Positions 35,229 through 48,106 of a DNA stretch of 64,000 nucleotides are shown one piece after another. The position numbers and the translations under genes are program-made. Location of the stretch: contig FJUW01000033.1 of NCBI GenBank assembly GCA_900074885.1, positions 1 to 64,000 on the forward strand. Reading direction: 5' to 3'. Source of the stretch: Rhynchosporium graminicola (Eukaryota; Ascomycota; Leotiomycetes; Helotiales; Ploettnerulaceae). The notes beneath the pieces were generated by a model. That model saw nothing but the letters and a program-made list of their open reading frames with translations, was not told where the DNA came from and searched no databases. Positions within the stretch are counted from its first letter, which is position 1. Every line of letters begins with the position of its first letter.

Positions 35229-38200
35229 GTTGGTTTTCTCTTTATAAAAATGTGAATTTTACTTTTACTATTTTGGATTAGGGAGAGGAATGTGTCTTTT
35301 TGCTTCCAATTAAAATGATCCTTTATTATGGAAGATTAACGATTTTGTTTTTGAAGGCTTCCATCGCTGAGTCTATGAGTGTGTTCTCCCCCCAATACTA
35401 GGTATAGTATAGTCAGGCTTATGTATATGAACGTCAACAGACTTGCGAACCTTTTCGTCTCTTTTGTAAGGGTTATTATAATACAAAATGCAAGATCAGA
35501 TCCAATAATATCCAAGAAGGTAAGGTGTTTCCAATCCTCTAGAGCTCAATAGTCTTCGTATATAATACATAATGCCAATATCAGTAAGTGAATATAACGA
35601 GACAGAGATCTCTAGGCATTCTAGAAATTATGTCTTTATTGTGGAGAATTCTCTGTCCAACACACTGCCAGTCAGTGCTAGATCCATGACATCCGACATC
35701 TCAAAGCTTGACTTGCTTGATCTATGTACTCTTCTGCTACCAACTGGACAGATCCATAAACTCATGTTCAAGCTGAACAATTTGATAGGACAAGGTCATT
35801 GTAACGACACAAGCTAGAGCCGTAACATAACACCTTACAATATCTTTAAAAGTGCAAGTCGAGATGAAGTCAGATAGCTTGAGATATAAAGAAAAGAAGA
35901 AGAACGATAGTAAGGCTTTGAGAATATAGAGAAGTCCATCAGGCAGAGGGGAAGCTTTGTCCTTTCGATCATTCACTATCCCAATGCCAGTCTGTACTGC
36001 CTTGAACGATTATACCCTGTCAATGAGCACTATTACTTATGAGTCTGGCTTATCATCACCTGCGATTTGAACGATACTAGAGCAAGAAAACGTTTCAGAA
36101 GGATATTTTCTCATTATTCTCTATGAACTCAGGATCATACCCGACGTAAACGACAGGCTACTGTGACTTTCTTCCGAGTCTGATCAACTTAATCAAATTG
36201 ATTGAATTCTTGTTCAGCGACTCAACAAATGACATTTTGCATTAGTTTCGTGGGAGTTTTTTTCTTACCGTGGGTAAAGTTAACTCACTTGAATATTCTT
36301 ATGATACGCAAAATCATATCTACAACGACTTCTGAGCATCTTCGTAATGTTAGATTAAGGAGCGTTTATCGTGATGATCAAAGGAATATCTACCAAGTTC
36401 TACCATGATTTCCTAAATTCCGATGTCAGAATGACTGACAGTTAGATGTCCTACATTATTTTTCTGATTTTAGAAATTAATCAAGCCTTTAGTATCAACA
36501 TAGACAAAATAGCTCAGCTTCGTTCCAGATGGAGGTGCTACCAAATCGACTGCTAGTCCTGAAGCAGTAGTAAAGTCTCCTGCTGGACATTGTCATGAGA
36601 TGATGTAATATAAGTTGTTCTGTGAGCGTGAGGAAGTATGGACCGGTTCTTCCAAATTGTGGCTTGAGGAGACAATTCCAGAAGTATACGAACAAAGATG
36701 CAATGTCGAAAAAAAGCGATCGGATCGTAGAAATGCCTTCGCGGACGAAATTACATCTGGATCATGTTTCACTCAACCTGAAATCTGAGATGTCAAGGAA
36801 TAGGCATCTGCCGCGTGCAAGTTCACGGACTTGTTGCATTTGGAAGGGAGCTGTAATTCCCGTTCAAATAGTAGGCAGTATAGTTATCAACGACATTGAA
36901 TGTATTAATCCAGGTTTCCACAGATTGTGCCTGGCGCCATGCAGCTGTCGCTGTCGCTATCGTGTATGATCGTTACTAGTATTTGCGTGTAATTACATAC
37001 ATATTCCGAGATCGCCCCAAAACTTTTGCCTTTTCTAGGATTGATCGTAGTAACCTTGGCAATATAAGATGAGGACGAAGATAGGACAAAGTGCCTAGGA
37101 ATATGTACGAGATTGACTCTAGCACTGTTGCGCTGCGCTATTGTTGAAGTGGTTGTTGAGCGGAAATTCGTTATCTCGACTCTCCGACAGCATCATCAAG
37201 GAAGATCTTGCTCACGAGAGAATTTCAAAGGAACACGTCAAGAAGTGGAAGTTGCAATCTGGAATTGTTTTCGTTGTCGGTTGCTAATGAGAACGACATT
37301 TCCACATCAGAACATGCGCCACTTGAAAAACAAGGAAGCACAAAAGGTCAAAACGTATAACGCAACACAATGAGCTATACCATCCCTGCTTGGCCTTTGA
37401 TATTTGATCTCACAATCTTTGTACTCTTCCGTCTATAGCAACCTTTTACGGAAGCTCTCATGGAACATCTTCACGTGAAGTGTGACGCTGGCGAGCTCCG
37501 CTGAATTACAGAAGAGCTCCAGCCCAATAAACTGCATGACGTGAACGCCACTTGGTAAACCAAATAGTTGAGCTTAAGGATATATTTTGGTTGTATTTAT
37601 GACTATTCAATTGTAAATCCTTGGTTAGATTTACTTTAGTTCTGATAGTAATGTTGTGACGGCCCTAAGTGATGATCCCAAAAGCCCTGGTCTCGACGTT
37701 ACCACATTACAATTCAGCGTGGCGCAGATGGTCAGAACACACGGAAATCACGACAATCCATTAGAACCTACTACAATAGATTCCCATGCCTATTATGATC
37801 AGTTGTTCGATATCAAAAATCAAAAATTCATCTTAGTTCAGAAAAAACGTGCAAGTGTTGTGATCGACGTCGGAGAGCAAGAGAGGCCAAGGCAGAACTC
37901 AAAATTCCCACCACTAGACTCCTGTAAAGCTCTCAGATGAGGCTCTCAGCTATCGTATAATGCAGAAACCTCCCGTGTTCGCAATTCAAACGATCCCGAT
38001 CACCGTGAATCTCATCCACGATTCAGCTGTCAAGGTCTTTGAGGCCAAAGCTGCATTGTTTACGCTGGGCTGGCCGCCTCCGACCTGGCCGCCAAATCTA
38101 GCCGGATCCTGATACTAGTGATAACAGAATGCTGTATGCATTAGGAAAGGGGCAACATAACTACCCCCAATTTCCCTAGGGAATGTCGGAGTCCTTACCT

Positions 38201-38909
38201 CAGTTCAATGAACACTGATAGAAAGTTCTGATATGTACTTCGCTTGCGTTGCAGAACAACAGACAACCATTTTGCCACTACCACCTCCAAACTCAAGAGG
38301 AGGCCACTGTGAAGATCTATCAGTTCGTCGCTGTTGTGATCAGTCTGAATGTCAGCAATTTGGGTAGACACTGTGCACTTTGGGTCAGCCAGACTGAGGA
38401 GTGATACGGATGCCGATTCGTCGAAACACTTTATAGCTAAGCCAGACTTTGTCCCAGATAAGGTAGATAAACGAAGACAAATGAAGAAGTAGCATATCTT
38501 AGAACGTAAATAGACTGACTATGCTATAAGCTTGGAGACCTGTTTCGCAACGGCACGCAAGTGTGAAATTGCGGTCTCCCTATTCGCTAGATCGAAGGGA
38601 TGTTTTTGTCCTGCTCGCTCCCTCAGATCCCAGCCACGCATTTATAAAGTCCAACACCACACGAACCTTCCTTTCTCCCTTCCCCGCAGACACCTGTAGA
38701 CCACTACTCTCAACTCGTCAACTCTTACGCTGCACGGCGATTTATTAGATTCAAGAGATATCGAGAAGTTGTCTTACAGGAACAAAACTCCTGCGCATCT
38801 CCACCCGTCTGCAGGAGAGCCCTCTATCAATCCAATCGGCAATTTCCGTGCACCCTCTCTAGGTCGCGCTTTCTCGACAACATCACTCTTCATCATATGC
38901 AACGCGACA
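35229..38909. other. Long gene-poor stretch upstream of ASH1
   Basis: About 3.7 kb with only short unrelated open frames (for example 36622-36969 and 37656-37940, plus) that show no domains. Composition is mildly AT-rich but CpA and TpG are present, so it is not RIP-mutated. The last 200-300 bp (CT-rich, 38640-38900) are the likely promoter and leader of ASH1. Confidence 0.45.
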
Positions 38910-41424
38910 ATGACCGACATCGCTGCTCCGTTTGATCTTGAGGATGCTCTAAGATCACAGCTAGTCACTCCAGCTCCTGAAATGGCACGCGCTTCTTCCG
39001 CAGACTCTATCGCCAGTATCATCACCGTCGACAATGCCTCGAACGCGCAATCATCCTCTTCAACACCCCCGACTAGCATTGGCGATAGTGTAAGCGTTTC
39101 GTCTTCGTCGCTGAAGCTTGAAGATGGCGCCGCGACACCCGCACCAGATACTACAGGTCGTAGCCGGCGACAACGAGCGAACATCAGTACATACAATGTG
39201 AAGATCCTAAGTGGCACAGCTATTCATGCGCCAAAGAAGTTCAGTAAAGATCCAATAATCCGTGACGAATCTGTATCCCGTCGACGCACTATTTCAGGAG
39301 ACACGCTTCTAGGCAGTCTGGCGTCTGCGAACGGTTCTGCTGGAACCCTTGAGAAGACCGCAAACCGAATTGTTCAAGATGGTGTGGAGGCACTCGATCT
39401 ACAGTGGTCTACTAAGGCCCTTACCAAATCCAAGAGCCGGAAGAGCCTGAAAACAAGCCCACGGAAAACTGCGAAGCAAAGAGATCTCGAGCGTCGCAAG
39501 TCGTCGCGTCCTGCTGGAGACGTGGTACAGAGCCTTACGAAGAAGCTTAGTGTTCTAGGAAAGAGAAGCCGTCAGACTCTTGATGAAGGCCTTGCTAGTA
39601 GCTTAGCTGGACTGGCAAAGGCAAAACGGGAACTACGAAATCTTGCCGATACCAACGAATTTGCGAAGATCGATACACAACCTGTGCTACATGAGGTATG
39701 GAGTAATGGCAAGCTGGTTAAGCCTGAGAACCCACGGCAGAAGAAGAAAGCGGAGCAGGCAGCTCTGGCTAAGGAGAAGGAGAAGGAGCAGCTGAAGCTG
39801 AAGGAGGAAGAGGCGAAGCTTGTTGAAGAATCAAAGCCTATCGCGAAGCGACAGAAAGTATGGCTCACCAAGGGCTTGTATGCTGGACAGCAGGGGACAC
39901 GAAATACCTTGAACTGGTTCCATGGATCCTCTGAAAACTCCAAGAGAGACGGAGAAGAAATTGCGCCATTCAAACCTTCCAGCTTCATGCCGCTTCCAAT
40001 GTGGCATGGACAACGATTACTTCATGATGGACGAGACTTCAAGCTACCCTTCGATATCTGTTCCCCACTTCCTCCTGGACAACCAAAGCCTGATGAGTGG
40101 AGAAAGACCTCAAGCAGTAAGTTTAGACTACTGGTTCTGATTACAACTAGCTGACAAAAGTCTGTAGACCGATTCGTAGGTGAAGCTGCGGCTTTATGGA
40201 AAAAGTCTAGCCTCTTCGATAGCTTCTCATCCAAGTGTGTTTGCAAACCAGAAGGCGGGTGCGATGACGATTGTCAGAATCGTATCATGCTCTACGAGTG
40301 TGATGATACGAATTGTGGCGCTGGTCGTGCACACTGCTCTAATCGTGCTTTTGCGACTCTCCAAGAACGACGCAAAGCTGGTGGAAAGTACAGAATTGGT
40401 GTCGAAGTCATCAAGACTGCTGATCGAGGCTACGGCGTCCGAAGCAATCGATGTTTCGAGGCGAACCAGATTATCGTTGAGTATACGGGCGAGATTATCA
40501 CCGAGGATGAGTGTGACCGTCGGATGAACGAGGATTACAAGCACAACGAGGTACGCTTTGGTTTTTCCATTACCAGAATGCGTTCGCTAAAAACTTACAC
40601 AGTGTTATTACTTGATGTCTTTCGACCAGAACATGATTATTGATGCCACTAAAGGCAGTATTGCACGTTTCGTGAATCACTCTTGCAAACCAAACAGCCG
40701 AATGGTCAAGTGGATCGTCGGTGGCAAGCCGCGAATGGCTCTATTTGCTGGTGACAATCCAATCATGACCGGCGATGAGTTAACCTACGATTACAACTTC
40801 GATCCTTTCTCTGCCAAGAATGTTCAAGAATGTCGATGCGGTAGCGATAACTGCCGCGGTGTTCTCGGCCCAAAGCCGAAACCAAACCCAAAGGAGCTCA
40901 AGGCTGTGAACGAAACTATCAAGGCTGCTCTCAAATCTGGGGTTAAGGCTGGAAAGCGAAAGCTCAAGGAGCTGCTCGGGGCCAATGAGGCAGATGGGGC
41001 AGATGCTCGTAGCCCAAAGAAGAGGAAGATCAAAGAAGCCACGGGAGTGAAGAATTATACATCAAGCGCCAGCATCAAGATGGCCAAGGGAGCAGCAAAG
41101 GCTGTCAAGAAGTCCGTCTCTTCTCAGCTTGTCAATGCTCGCAAAACCATTACAGCTAAGCGAGTGATCAAGAAGACGATGAAGGCCGATGCAAAGCCGT
41201 TTTCGAACAGGAAGACCACAGTGTCACCCAGCAAGTCTAGCCTTACTGTTGTGGCAATGAAGGGCAGCCCCCGAAGTGCGAAGAAATCGCCAATTGTGAA
41301 GAAGAAGGTACCGAAGATTGTCAGAAGTGCCCGGGGCAATAAGACAGTGTCCCGAATGGAGATGGCCGATGAGTCAGATGACAACGAAGGCACAATTCGA
41401 GTTGTCAGTAGCAGGGATGAATAG
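38910..41424 (+). CDS. ash1: SET-domain histone methyltransferase, ASH1 type (H3K36)
   Basis: Three exons, 38910-40116, 40168-40550 and 40603-41424, with introns of 51 and 52 bp; 803 aa. Residues 1 to about 400 are low-complexity, including a lysine/glutamate coiled-coil stretch near 290-330. The AWS domain (about 424-464: KCVCKPEGGCDDDCQNR ... CSNRAF) precedes SET (about 465-605), with GYGV, YTGEII, RFVNHSC (555-558) and ELTYDYNF. Post-SET cysteines are CRCGSDNC (607-614). A Lys-rich tail follows to the end. AWS-SET-postSET order with no PHD, WW or SRI domain fits fungal ASH1, which in Neurospora deposits H3K36 methylation independent of Pol II; SET2 would carry WW/SRI. The start is the first ATG in frame (MTDIAAPFD); the frame is open upstream without ATG. 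Nuclear. Confidence 0.9.
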
Positions 41425-42091
41425 GACAACTGGGAATTATTAGGCGCTAGGCGTGAGGGATCATGGATACTACGTTAACGGCGCAATTTGGAGTTGGTAT
41501 TGAGAGCTGTCTTGTTCAGTCGTGGCTCGTCTTCAACAAGAGTCTCAATGTATGATTATTTACTAATTCCTCGTCAGTTCCGAGCAGGGTGTCTCGAATT
41601 TCATTGACAGGCGGTCTGGCAAGCCTTTCTGAGCCTACTTCATCAATACACTTTGTTCTTAGTTATCGAACATAACTAAATTTTTGGCCTAGCAGTACCG
41701 CTTTTCTTGAGTGATCCTTGAATAAAGCAAAAATAAGCATAACCAGAAGAAATTTGAGGTGAAGCTAGCGATATCGTATCCCAGCCTTCTCCACATATTC
41801 TAGAAGCGCAAGCGAGTTCTCTTTTGCCCCTTTTCTACTTAGCGTATCTCCGACGCGCGGGAAGAGCCGAGCATGGCTTTTACTCATGGAAATTTATTGA
41901 GACTCGCACCTGCGGCCGTCATCACATCTGGATATTTTCCTTAACTTCCAATTTACCACATCTCCATAACGACAAAGCAAGACCAGGTTGCGATTTACGG
42001 GCATGAACTACTAACATCACTTTAATCCTTAATTAATTTCTTCTTCCAATTGCTGATTCCCGAGAACCATTGGTTCTCACAATCCCGCTTC
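41425..42091. other. Intergenic between ASH1 and RIM2
   Basis: About 670 bp between tandem plus-strand genes: ASH1 3' flank and RIM2 promoter. No RNA gene or repeat seen. Confidence 0.5.
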
Positions 42092-43340
42092 ATGAATACC
42101 GGATCCAAAACAGCAAACCAATCAAGGCACCAACTCGGCTCAACGCAACTTCTACAATCACAAGAAACTGGAGACTCTGGGCCTCCGCAGACGGGATATG
42201 CTACCTCGTTAGCGACAAACCCTGCGCCCGTGGCAAAGTCATGGGCGCATCTCGTAGCTGGAGGGTAAGAAGCCCCTGATGCATCCGCTCCCTCGCGGAA
42301 ATATACTAACATGCTGTATAGCATTGGAGGAATGACAGCAGCAGCAATGACGGCACCTCTCGATGTCCTCAAAACACGTCTACAGTCCGACTTCTACCAG
42401 GCGCAGCTTTCCCAGACCAGGCTCGCAAAAGGCATCTCGCCACACGCACACCTCTCTGCATTTCGTAGCGGGCTTCTACATTTCCGAGAGACGTTCCAGA
42501 TACTAGGCTCGGTACATAGGGTCGAAGGATGGAGGGCGTTGTTCAAAGGATTAGGTCCGAATCTTGTTGGAGTGGTACCGGCGCGGTCTCTTCAATTTTA
42601 TGTCGTTGGTAACGGGAAGCGTATTCTTGCCGACTATGGGAATGGCGGCAAGGAGAACGCTTGGACGGTCCTGGGTGCTGCGACTACAGCTGGTATCGTC
42701 ACTTCGACGGTTACGAATCCAATCTGGTTGATTAAGACGAGGTTACAATTAGATAAGAATGTGGTGGAGAGGGCGGGGGGTGCGATTCAGAGGAAGTACA
42801 AAAACTCGTGGGATTGTATAAAACAGGTTGTCAGGCAAGAGGGCGTTCGAGGGATGTACAAGGGAATGAGTGCAAGTTACTTGGGGGTCACAGAAGTCTC
42901 GCTGCATTGGGTGATCTATGAGGAGATGAAGAAATCACTGGCGAATCGAGAAGAGAGGATCAACCTAAGCGGGAGGACAAAAACATGGTGGGATAAGACG
43001 GTTGAGTGGACAGGGAAAACAGGAGCTGCCGGAGGTGCCAAATTCGTGGCGGCTCTTGTAACATATCCACATGAGGTGAGTCCCATAGGGAAACCCGTCG
43101 AGCCCAAAAGCTAACAGTACATAGGTCGCCCGGACTCGATTGCGTCAAGCGCCTATGGAGAACGGTCAACCAAAGTATACCGGTCTTATTCAGTGCTTCA
43201 AGCTTGTTTGGAAAGAAGAAGGCATGGTTGCCATGTACGGAGGACTCACGCCGCATCTGTTACGGACGGTTCCTAGCGCTGCCATCATGTTCGGCATGTA
43301 CGAGGGTATATTGAAGTTATTGAATGCACCACCACAATAG
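42092..43340 (+). CDS. rim2: Mitochondrial pyrimidine nucleotide carrier, RIM2 type (SLC25)
   Basis: Inner-membrane carrier; yeast Rim2 exchanges pyrimidine (deoxy)nucleotides needed for mtDNA and RNA synthesis. Exons 42092-42264, 42322-43075 and 43125-43340, introns of 57 and 49 bp, 380 aa. Three repeat signatures are present: PLDVLKTRLQ, PIWLIKTRLQ and PHEVARTRLR; the third spans the last splice. The GGIGGMTAAAMTAPLD helix spans the first splice, with a clear branch word (ACTAAC) before the acceptor. The tryptophan in the second signature (PIW) is typical of the Rim2/SLC25A33/36 group. Family members are about 370-390 aa. Start is the first ATG in the frame (MNTGSK); about 55 hydrophilic residues precede the first helix. 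Confidence 0.92.
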
Positions 43341-43892
43341 ATTTGGGTGGAGAGCCAGGGCAACCTGTGTATCATAAGATGGGAGGGCAGGCGTTTGTAC
43401 AAAAGCATGGATTCGGTTATTTTGACTACTCGACCCTCCACTTTCGAGCTAGAGAAAAGGTGTATGATACATCGGTGACGGGCGTTGGCTTTTGGATGAA
43501 GCTGGATGGATCACCACTACTCATAGAGATCGGGTGGATTTTTGTCAATACTATTGTACCATCACCTCATGAATGACGGACTACCGTATGCAATTTGGAG
43601 CACTTCGGTAAGTAGGATCGGCAGCTGCTACACTTTTCCGTTCAAAGATTGGATCTGTCAAAAAGAAAGCAACGCTTCATTGATACGCCTGAAACCCGAA
43701 AGTCCCCGTTATCCCAAGAAATCAAGAGAGCCCTTTGCCCCGCAGTCCAAGGCTTCGAGCCGTTCCATCATACAGTTATATCGTCTGTGATCTGTGTAAA
43801 GCGGCAAGGTCGTGCTGGGTATCTATCATGGTAATCGGCCGTGGCTTTCGCAACTTCCTCGGTCTTAGCTCACCAGCTTCACCCAATGACTT
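43341..43892. other. Intergenic between convergent RIM2 and SNX3
   Basis: About 550 bp holding the two 3' flanks. Nothing else seen. Confidence 0.5.
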
Positions 43893-44539
43893 TCACCAAG
43901 CATTTCGGTCCCAATTAGGATCTATAGAACTCGGTCAGTAACTGTCCTTGGGCCTCTATGGCAATCCATTTCGCAAAATATTGCATCAAAAAGTCCGTCC
44001 GCCTCTCCAACCAGCGCAAGAAGATCGAACTCACCCTGTACAAAACCTGCCAGAACCTTACTACCAGTCTGCAAAAGCGGATGGCCAACCACAATCTGCA
44101 GGAAGCGCTGCAAGCCCTCCCTCCTGTGCTCAATCACATCATCGCTGAACCTATTCGTAAAGACTTTGCCCGGCAGCGGCGGAATCGTCACGCGCGCAGA
44201 CTCTCTCTCCAGAATATCGCGGAAGTATTCGAAATCCGAGTAGCGCCGGCGGACGTTGCTGTGGCGGAGCTTGAAGGCTGGGATGTTGGTCCGGCAGACG
44301 ATCTCGTAGTCGGTGTACATGCTACGGCCCATGCCGTGTGTTCGTGGATTCTTGACCTGTAGTGGGGGTTAGTATAGCTGACGTCACCGTGAGGCAGAAT
44401 GAAATCGCAAATTGAGAATATGTTCGAGCAAGTTGGTGGATAGATCGCGACGTTTACAGACCTCTATCTCTAGGAAGTTCTCTGGAGGGCCGTAGATCTC
44501 CTCGAAGCTCTGCGTGCGCGAATCGGGCATTGCCTGCAT
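43893..44539 (-). CDS. snx3: Sorting nexin 3 (Grd19/Snx3), PX-domain protein
   Basis: Endosomal PX protein that binds PI3P and recycles cargo with retromer. Three exons (minus): 44539-44462, 44356-44035 and 43921-43893, 142 aa, the usual family length. Begins [22 protein letters not shown]. The PX core holds [12 protein letters not shown] and RRYSDFEYF (lipid-binding Arg), then IPPLPGK and RREGLQRFL. The last exon supplies only DPNWDRNAW before the stop, matching the family terminus and proving the final splice. The first donor is GTCTGT, less common, but the join ([15 protein letters not shown]) is canonical for the family. Head-to-head with the tetraspanin gene. Confidence 0.95.
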
Positions 44540-45053
44540 GATGGGCGATATTGGTTGGCGCAAGGCCTCTTGTCTCTTGTGTGGTGCTTTTCGATGCTGC
44601 CTTGTTCAGGGCTGTTGGAATTTATTGATAGAAGCAGATAAAGATTGTGCGCTTTTTTTGTCTTGTAGGTGTTGGAGGCAGGTAGAAGAAACTAGGTCTG
44701 ACTGTGCAGGAAGGAGCTTGCTTGGGCCAGGCTGGATGACAGCTGAGGGGCACTTCCAGGGATGATATATCCACGTGACTCTGAACTACTTCCCCTCTTC
44801 TCGCTTGAGGGTCAACAATGCGGTCTCCCTATGCGGTTGCTTGCATGCGCGCATATTAATGTATGTTGCGAGTGCACGGTATAGTATCATCATAGCTTTC
44901 TTTCGTTTCTCCTCCTCAATCATTGTTAAGGCTACATTGATTAATAGCCAAGCGGCAGCATCACGACTTGATATCTATCACTTGTTCACCCGTTGCCAAC
45001 AGTCATTTTCAAGACCTTTGTCCACATATTGAGCCTTGAGCTTATCCGTGAAG
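44540..45053. promoter_or_regulatory. Shared divergent promoter region of SNX3 and the tetraspanin gene
   Basis: 514 bp between two divergent start codons. No recognisable TATA box or repeat; assignment rests on position only. Confidence 0.4.
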
Positions 45054-46088
45054 ATGTCGCCGAGTCTGAAGAACCTGGGGCTGTTTGCAGTACCGCTTGT
45101 GAGACCAGTTCACCATACATGTTGATTGTAGAGCTAACATCTTTAGCTTCTTCTACTTCTCACAGCAATTGCAGGGTAGGCATTAAGCAGATACTCACGT
45201 CCTAGATTCATACCATTACTTACAAGTTCCAGCTATGCCTATACTCAAATCCGAAGCCTCTCTCTCCCAATCCCACAAGCCCTCGCCCTCTTCACCGTCA
45301 TTCTCCCGCTCATCACTGGTATCTCAGCCCAGGGAACCTATGGACTCATCCGCCGATCTGCAAACAACACACAATATCAACTTACCATCCCCCTCATTGC
45401 CGTAATCGGCGTTCAAATGATCTACGAGACTGTCATCGCCACTCTAGCTCTGACCCACATGGTACCACCAGACTCCTTGATCTGCGGATTGGAAAGCAAG
45501 TGGCAGCAATTTTGGAGCGCACATGATATCAAGGCAGGAGACTCCATCAGGACTATACAAGACGCCTTGAATTGCTGTGGTTTCAATTCTCTCAAAGATC
45601 GCTCGTGGCCGTTTACGGAACCTGCGACTTGTGCGAAGCAATTTAGACGTACGCAGTCTTGTGCTGAACCGTGGAGAAGGGCGGAGCAGATTAATGCTGG
45701 GTTGCTGTTGCTTGTTGCGTTGACGGTGTTTATCATTAAGGTACGAGTGTTTCGGGTTTGGAGATCACGTAAAACCTTCCGCTGACAGTTTTTGTAGGTC
45801 CTTTCCCTCCTCTCACTCCTCACAAGCACATCTTTCAGCCAGTCGAAATGGGCGAGACCTTTCAAGCAGATTGGAAATATCGCAGATGTAGAGGATGTAA
45901 ATGGGTCGGGGGAAGACAACAGGGCTACTGTTAGACGGCTGATCGAGGAGAACGTCGAGGAGTATCATGATGAGCCAAGTACAACTCATTCGACCAGTGC
46001 GATCAACGCTCAGGAGCGGGAGCAGGATCATGGCCCAAGGGTCCAGCCGTCACCCTTGACAGATGGAGGCAGCGAATGGCGAGATTAA
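45054..46088 (+). CDS. Tetraspanin, fungal TSP3-like
   Basis: Four-helix membrane protein; fungal tetraspanins act at plasma-membrane domains and in some species in host penetration (Pls1). Exons: 45054-45098, 45147-45175 (29 nt), 45233-45740 and 45798-46088; introns 48, 57 and 57 bp; 290 aa. The small second exon encodes LLLLLTAIAG and completes helix 1 between MSPSLKNLGLFAVPL and YAYTQIRSLSLP. Helices 2 and 3 lie in exon 3. The extracellular loop carries the CCG signature (ALNCCGFNS) plus further cysteines (C in EPATC and SCAEPW). Helix 4 crosses the last splice, followed by a hydrophilic tail of about 75 residues. Length and tail suggest TSP3 rather than Pls1 (about 225 aa), with moderate certainty. 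Confidence 0.88.
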
Positions 46089-48106
46089 GGGTGTTTAGGT
46101 TACATTTTCGTATCAGCTTATCAATGCGTGCAAGGTTAAGACAGCCTAGCTGAGTGCGGGCATTGGGTATGGGTACAGAAGTGTTTTACAAAGTGTCATG
46201 GTGGCGTGGTCTATTCCTCACGGGAGCCAAAGCTCGAACAGAATTACTAAGTAATAAAATTCGCCTGAGACTTTTCCGCAGCACAAATCTCAAGTCAGGA
46301 AATCATCTTACGACTTTACCTTGGGAAACTTGATTGTGGTGCAACGGTAATAGTACATTTACTCTACACATTCTTTGCATGCCGCAATAGCATCACAAGA
46401 TCGAATGCCCCGCTTCACCTGACATGAAAAGATCAGCGTCGTCTGGACCTGATGTGAGACACAAGAGAAAGCCATGTCAATGCCTAAGAAAGCATACTTC
46501 GCGAGGAGAGTCGAGACAAACGAGACCGCAATATCTGACATACTTAGATCTGGTAGAGTCCCCTTGGTGTCTGGTACTTCCGACCAGCGACAGGTTGGCG
46601 AGGAATATAGAAGTACCCGATGCCGAGTTGTCATAAGAAGATTTTTTGAATGTACAGTAGTTGTCAGTATGAAGTCAATTCCTACCTCGACTGCAAGATG
46701 TTCTTTGGGATGACAGTCCTTTCTCCACTGAGCATAAGCTGCTTGTTCTACCGTCAATGAGCGAGTATATATGTCTATATCCTATTGAAGTCGAATTTAT
46801 ATTGGCGGTTTCATAGGGTAGATTTGAGGAGACTTGTTGATCCAGAATTCTTCGGCAGAGAGCGTTTTCGACTGCCATGCTTCACTTGCAAGGAGGATTC
46901 TCATCACACTATTTCAGCAGCATAAAGTCCTGATCGAAGGTATGATATTCAATAACATTCAGATGATAATAGTAAGTGTCTAAGTACGCAATCGAGTTTT
47001 CTAAAAGTCTACTAATGTAAAATGCATTGATGCCGATGAGCAAATCCACCGACGAGAGAAAAGAAACATGAAGTCGCGAGACTATAATTCTTCGCTCCAG
47101 ACCAATACAAGTACATAGAAATAGGTAGTTAGTGATACAGCAGAGCAGTAGTCGTATCCATAAGCGAGAAAATGAAAAACAACGCTAAAATTGACGGGCT
47201 GGAAACATGACAACGGAACAGAAGCAATGAGTTTGGCATGACTCGCGTCGTACATCTGGAAAAAAAAATATCGAGGCTGGATATGCTGAAATATATTGAG
47301 ATCTGTTGAATGAAAGGAAGTCGAAGAGACAAGTCAAGGCAGTCGTGGTCGTCCTCGCGGCTGGCGAGGGGCAGGCCCTGGCTCGTGGCTGACAGAGTAC
47401 AGTATCTGATGGGAAGGCCGTGACTGGATGACGAAGGGACTTGAAAGCCAATTGAATCAGGATGAACAGGCGGAAATGGATAAACAAAATCAAAAGCAGT
47501 CGTAGAGCAATTGCGCGTTGTGGATGATGATGATGCGTGCAAGTCGGGATTGGAATTGGTGAAGATTGAGGCTGAATGCTGAAATAGGATTGTGTTGTAT
47601 TATGCTATGCTATTCGAGGTGGAACGTGAAGCTAGCGACGAGTGCAATGTGGATCGCAAGAATGCTGTCGTTCATGATCTCGAGCATTCTTGTGCATTGC
47701 TGTCCAGTAGAATTGTAATGTCGTTATGGTTGCTGTTGGATGAATGAATGGAAACCAAAACGAGAACCGCTGTCGGAAGACGATGCCAGTATACAAGTCG
47801 ATGACAGGATTCCGATCATCGGGAAAGCTGTCAGCCACCGGGATTGGATGTAATCTGATGCATCAATGCAAACAACGAGGAATCTGGATTGGGAGCTTAG
47901 CAAGGGTCCGAAGGGGTTGAGTCATGTGACTGAATTGTCACATGGCACTCGCTAGGTGGCAGTCCCAAAATGGATAGATCCAAAACAGATTCGGCCAGAG
48001 CTCCGCCTCAGCTTAGGCAGGAACAGAACATTTTTAGAACGACAAAGATAGCATCAAGTCACATACCAGCAATTTATGTAGTCACCTTTCAGGCAGACTT
48101 GATTTT
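46089..48106. other. 2-kb gap between convergent genes
   Basis: Between the 3' ends of the tetraspanin and the 53-residue gene. Open frames at 46359-46757 and 47129-47542 (minus) have no domain and weak coding character. It could hold long 3' UTRs or a noncoding transcript, which cannot be seen from sequence. Confidence 0.4.

Noticed and set aside
37656..37940. 94-codon plus-strand frame
   Set aside because: No domain, no splice partners and no conserved motif; not enough to call a gene.
43140..43340. Stand-alone 66-codon frame
   Set aside because: It is the last exon of RIM2, not a separate gene.
46359..46757. 132-codon minus-strand frame
   Set aside because: Competing plus-strand frames and no domain; composition not convincingly coding.
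47129..47542. 137-codon minus-strand frame, Ser-rich with hydrophobic end
   Set aside because: Looks faintly like a secreted or membrane protein but another overlapping frame is equally open and no motif is present.
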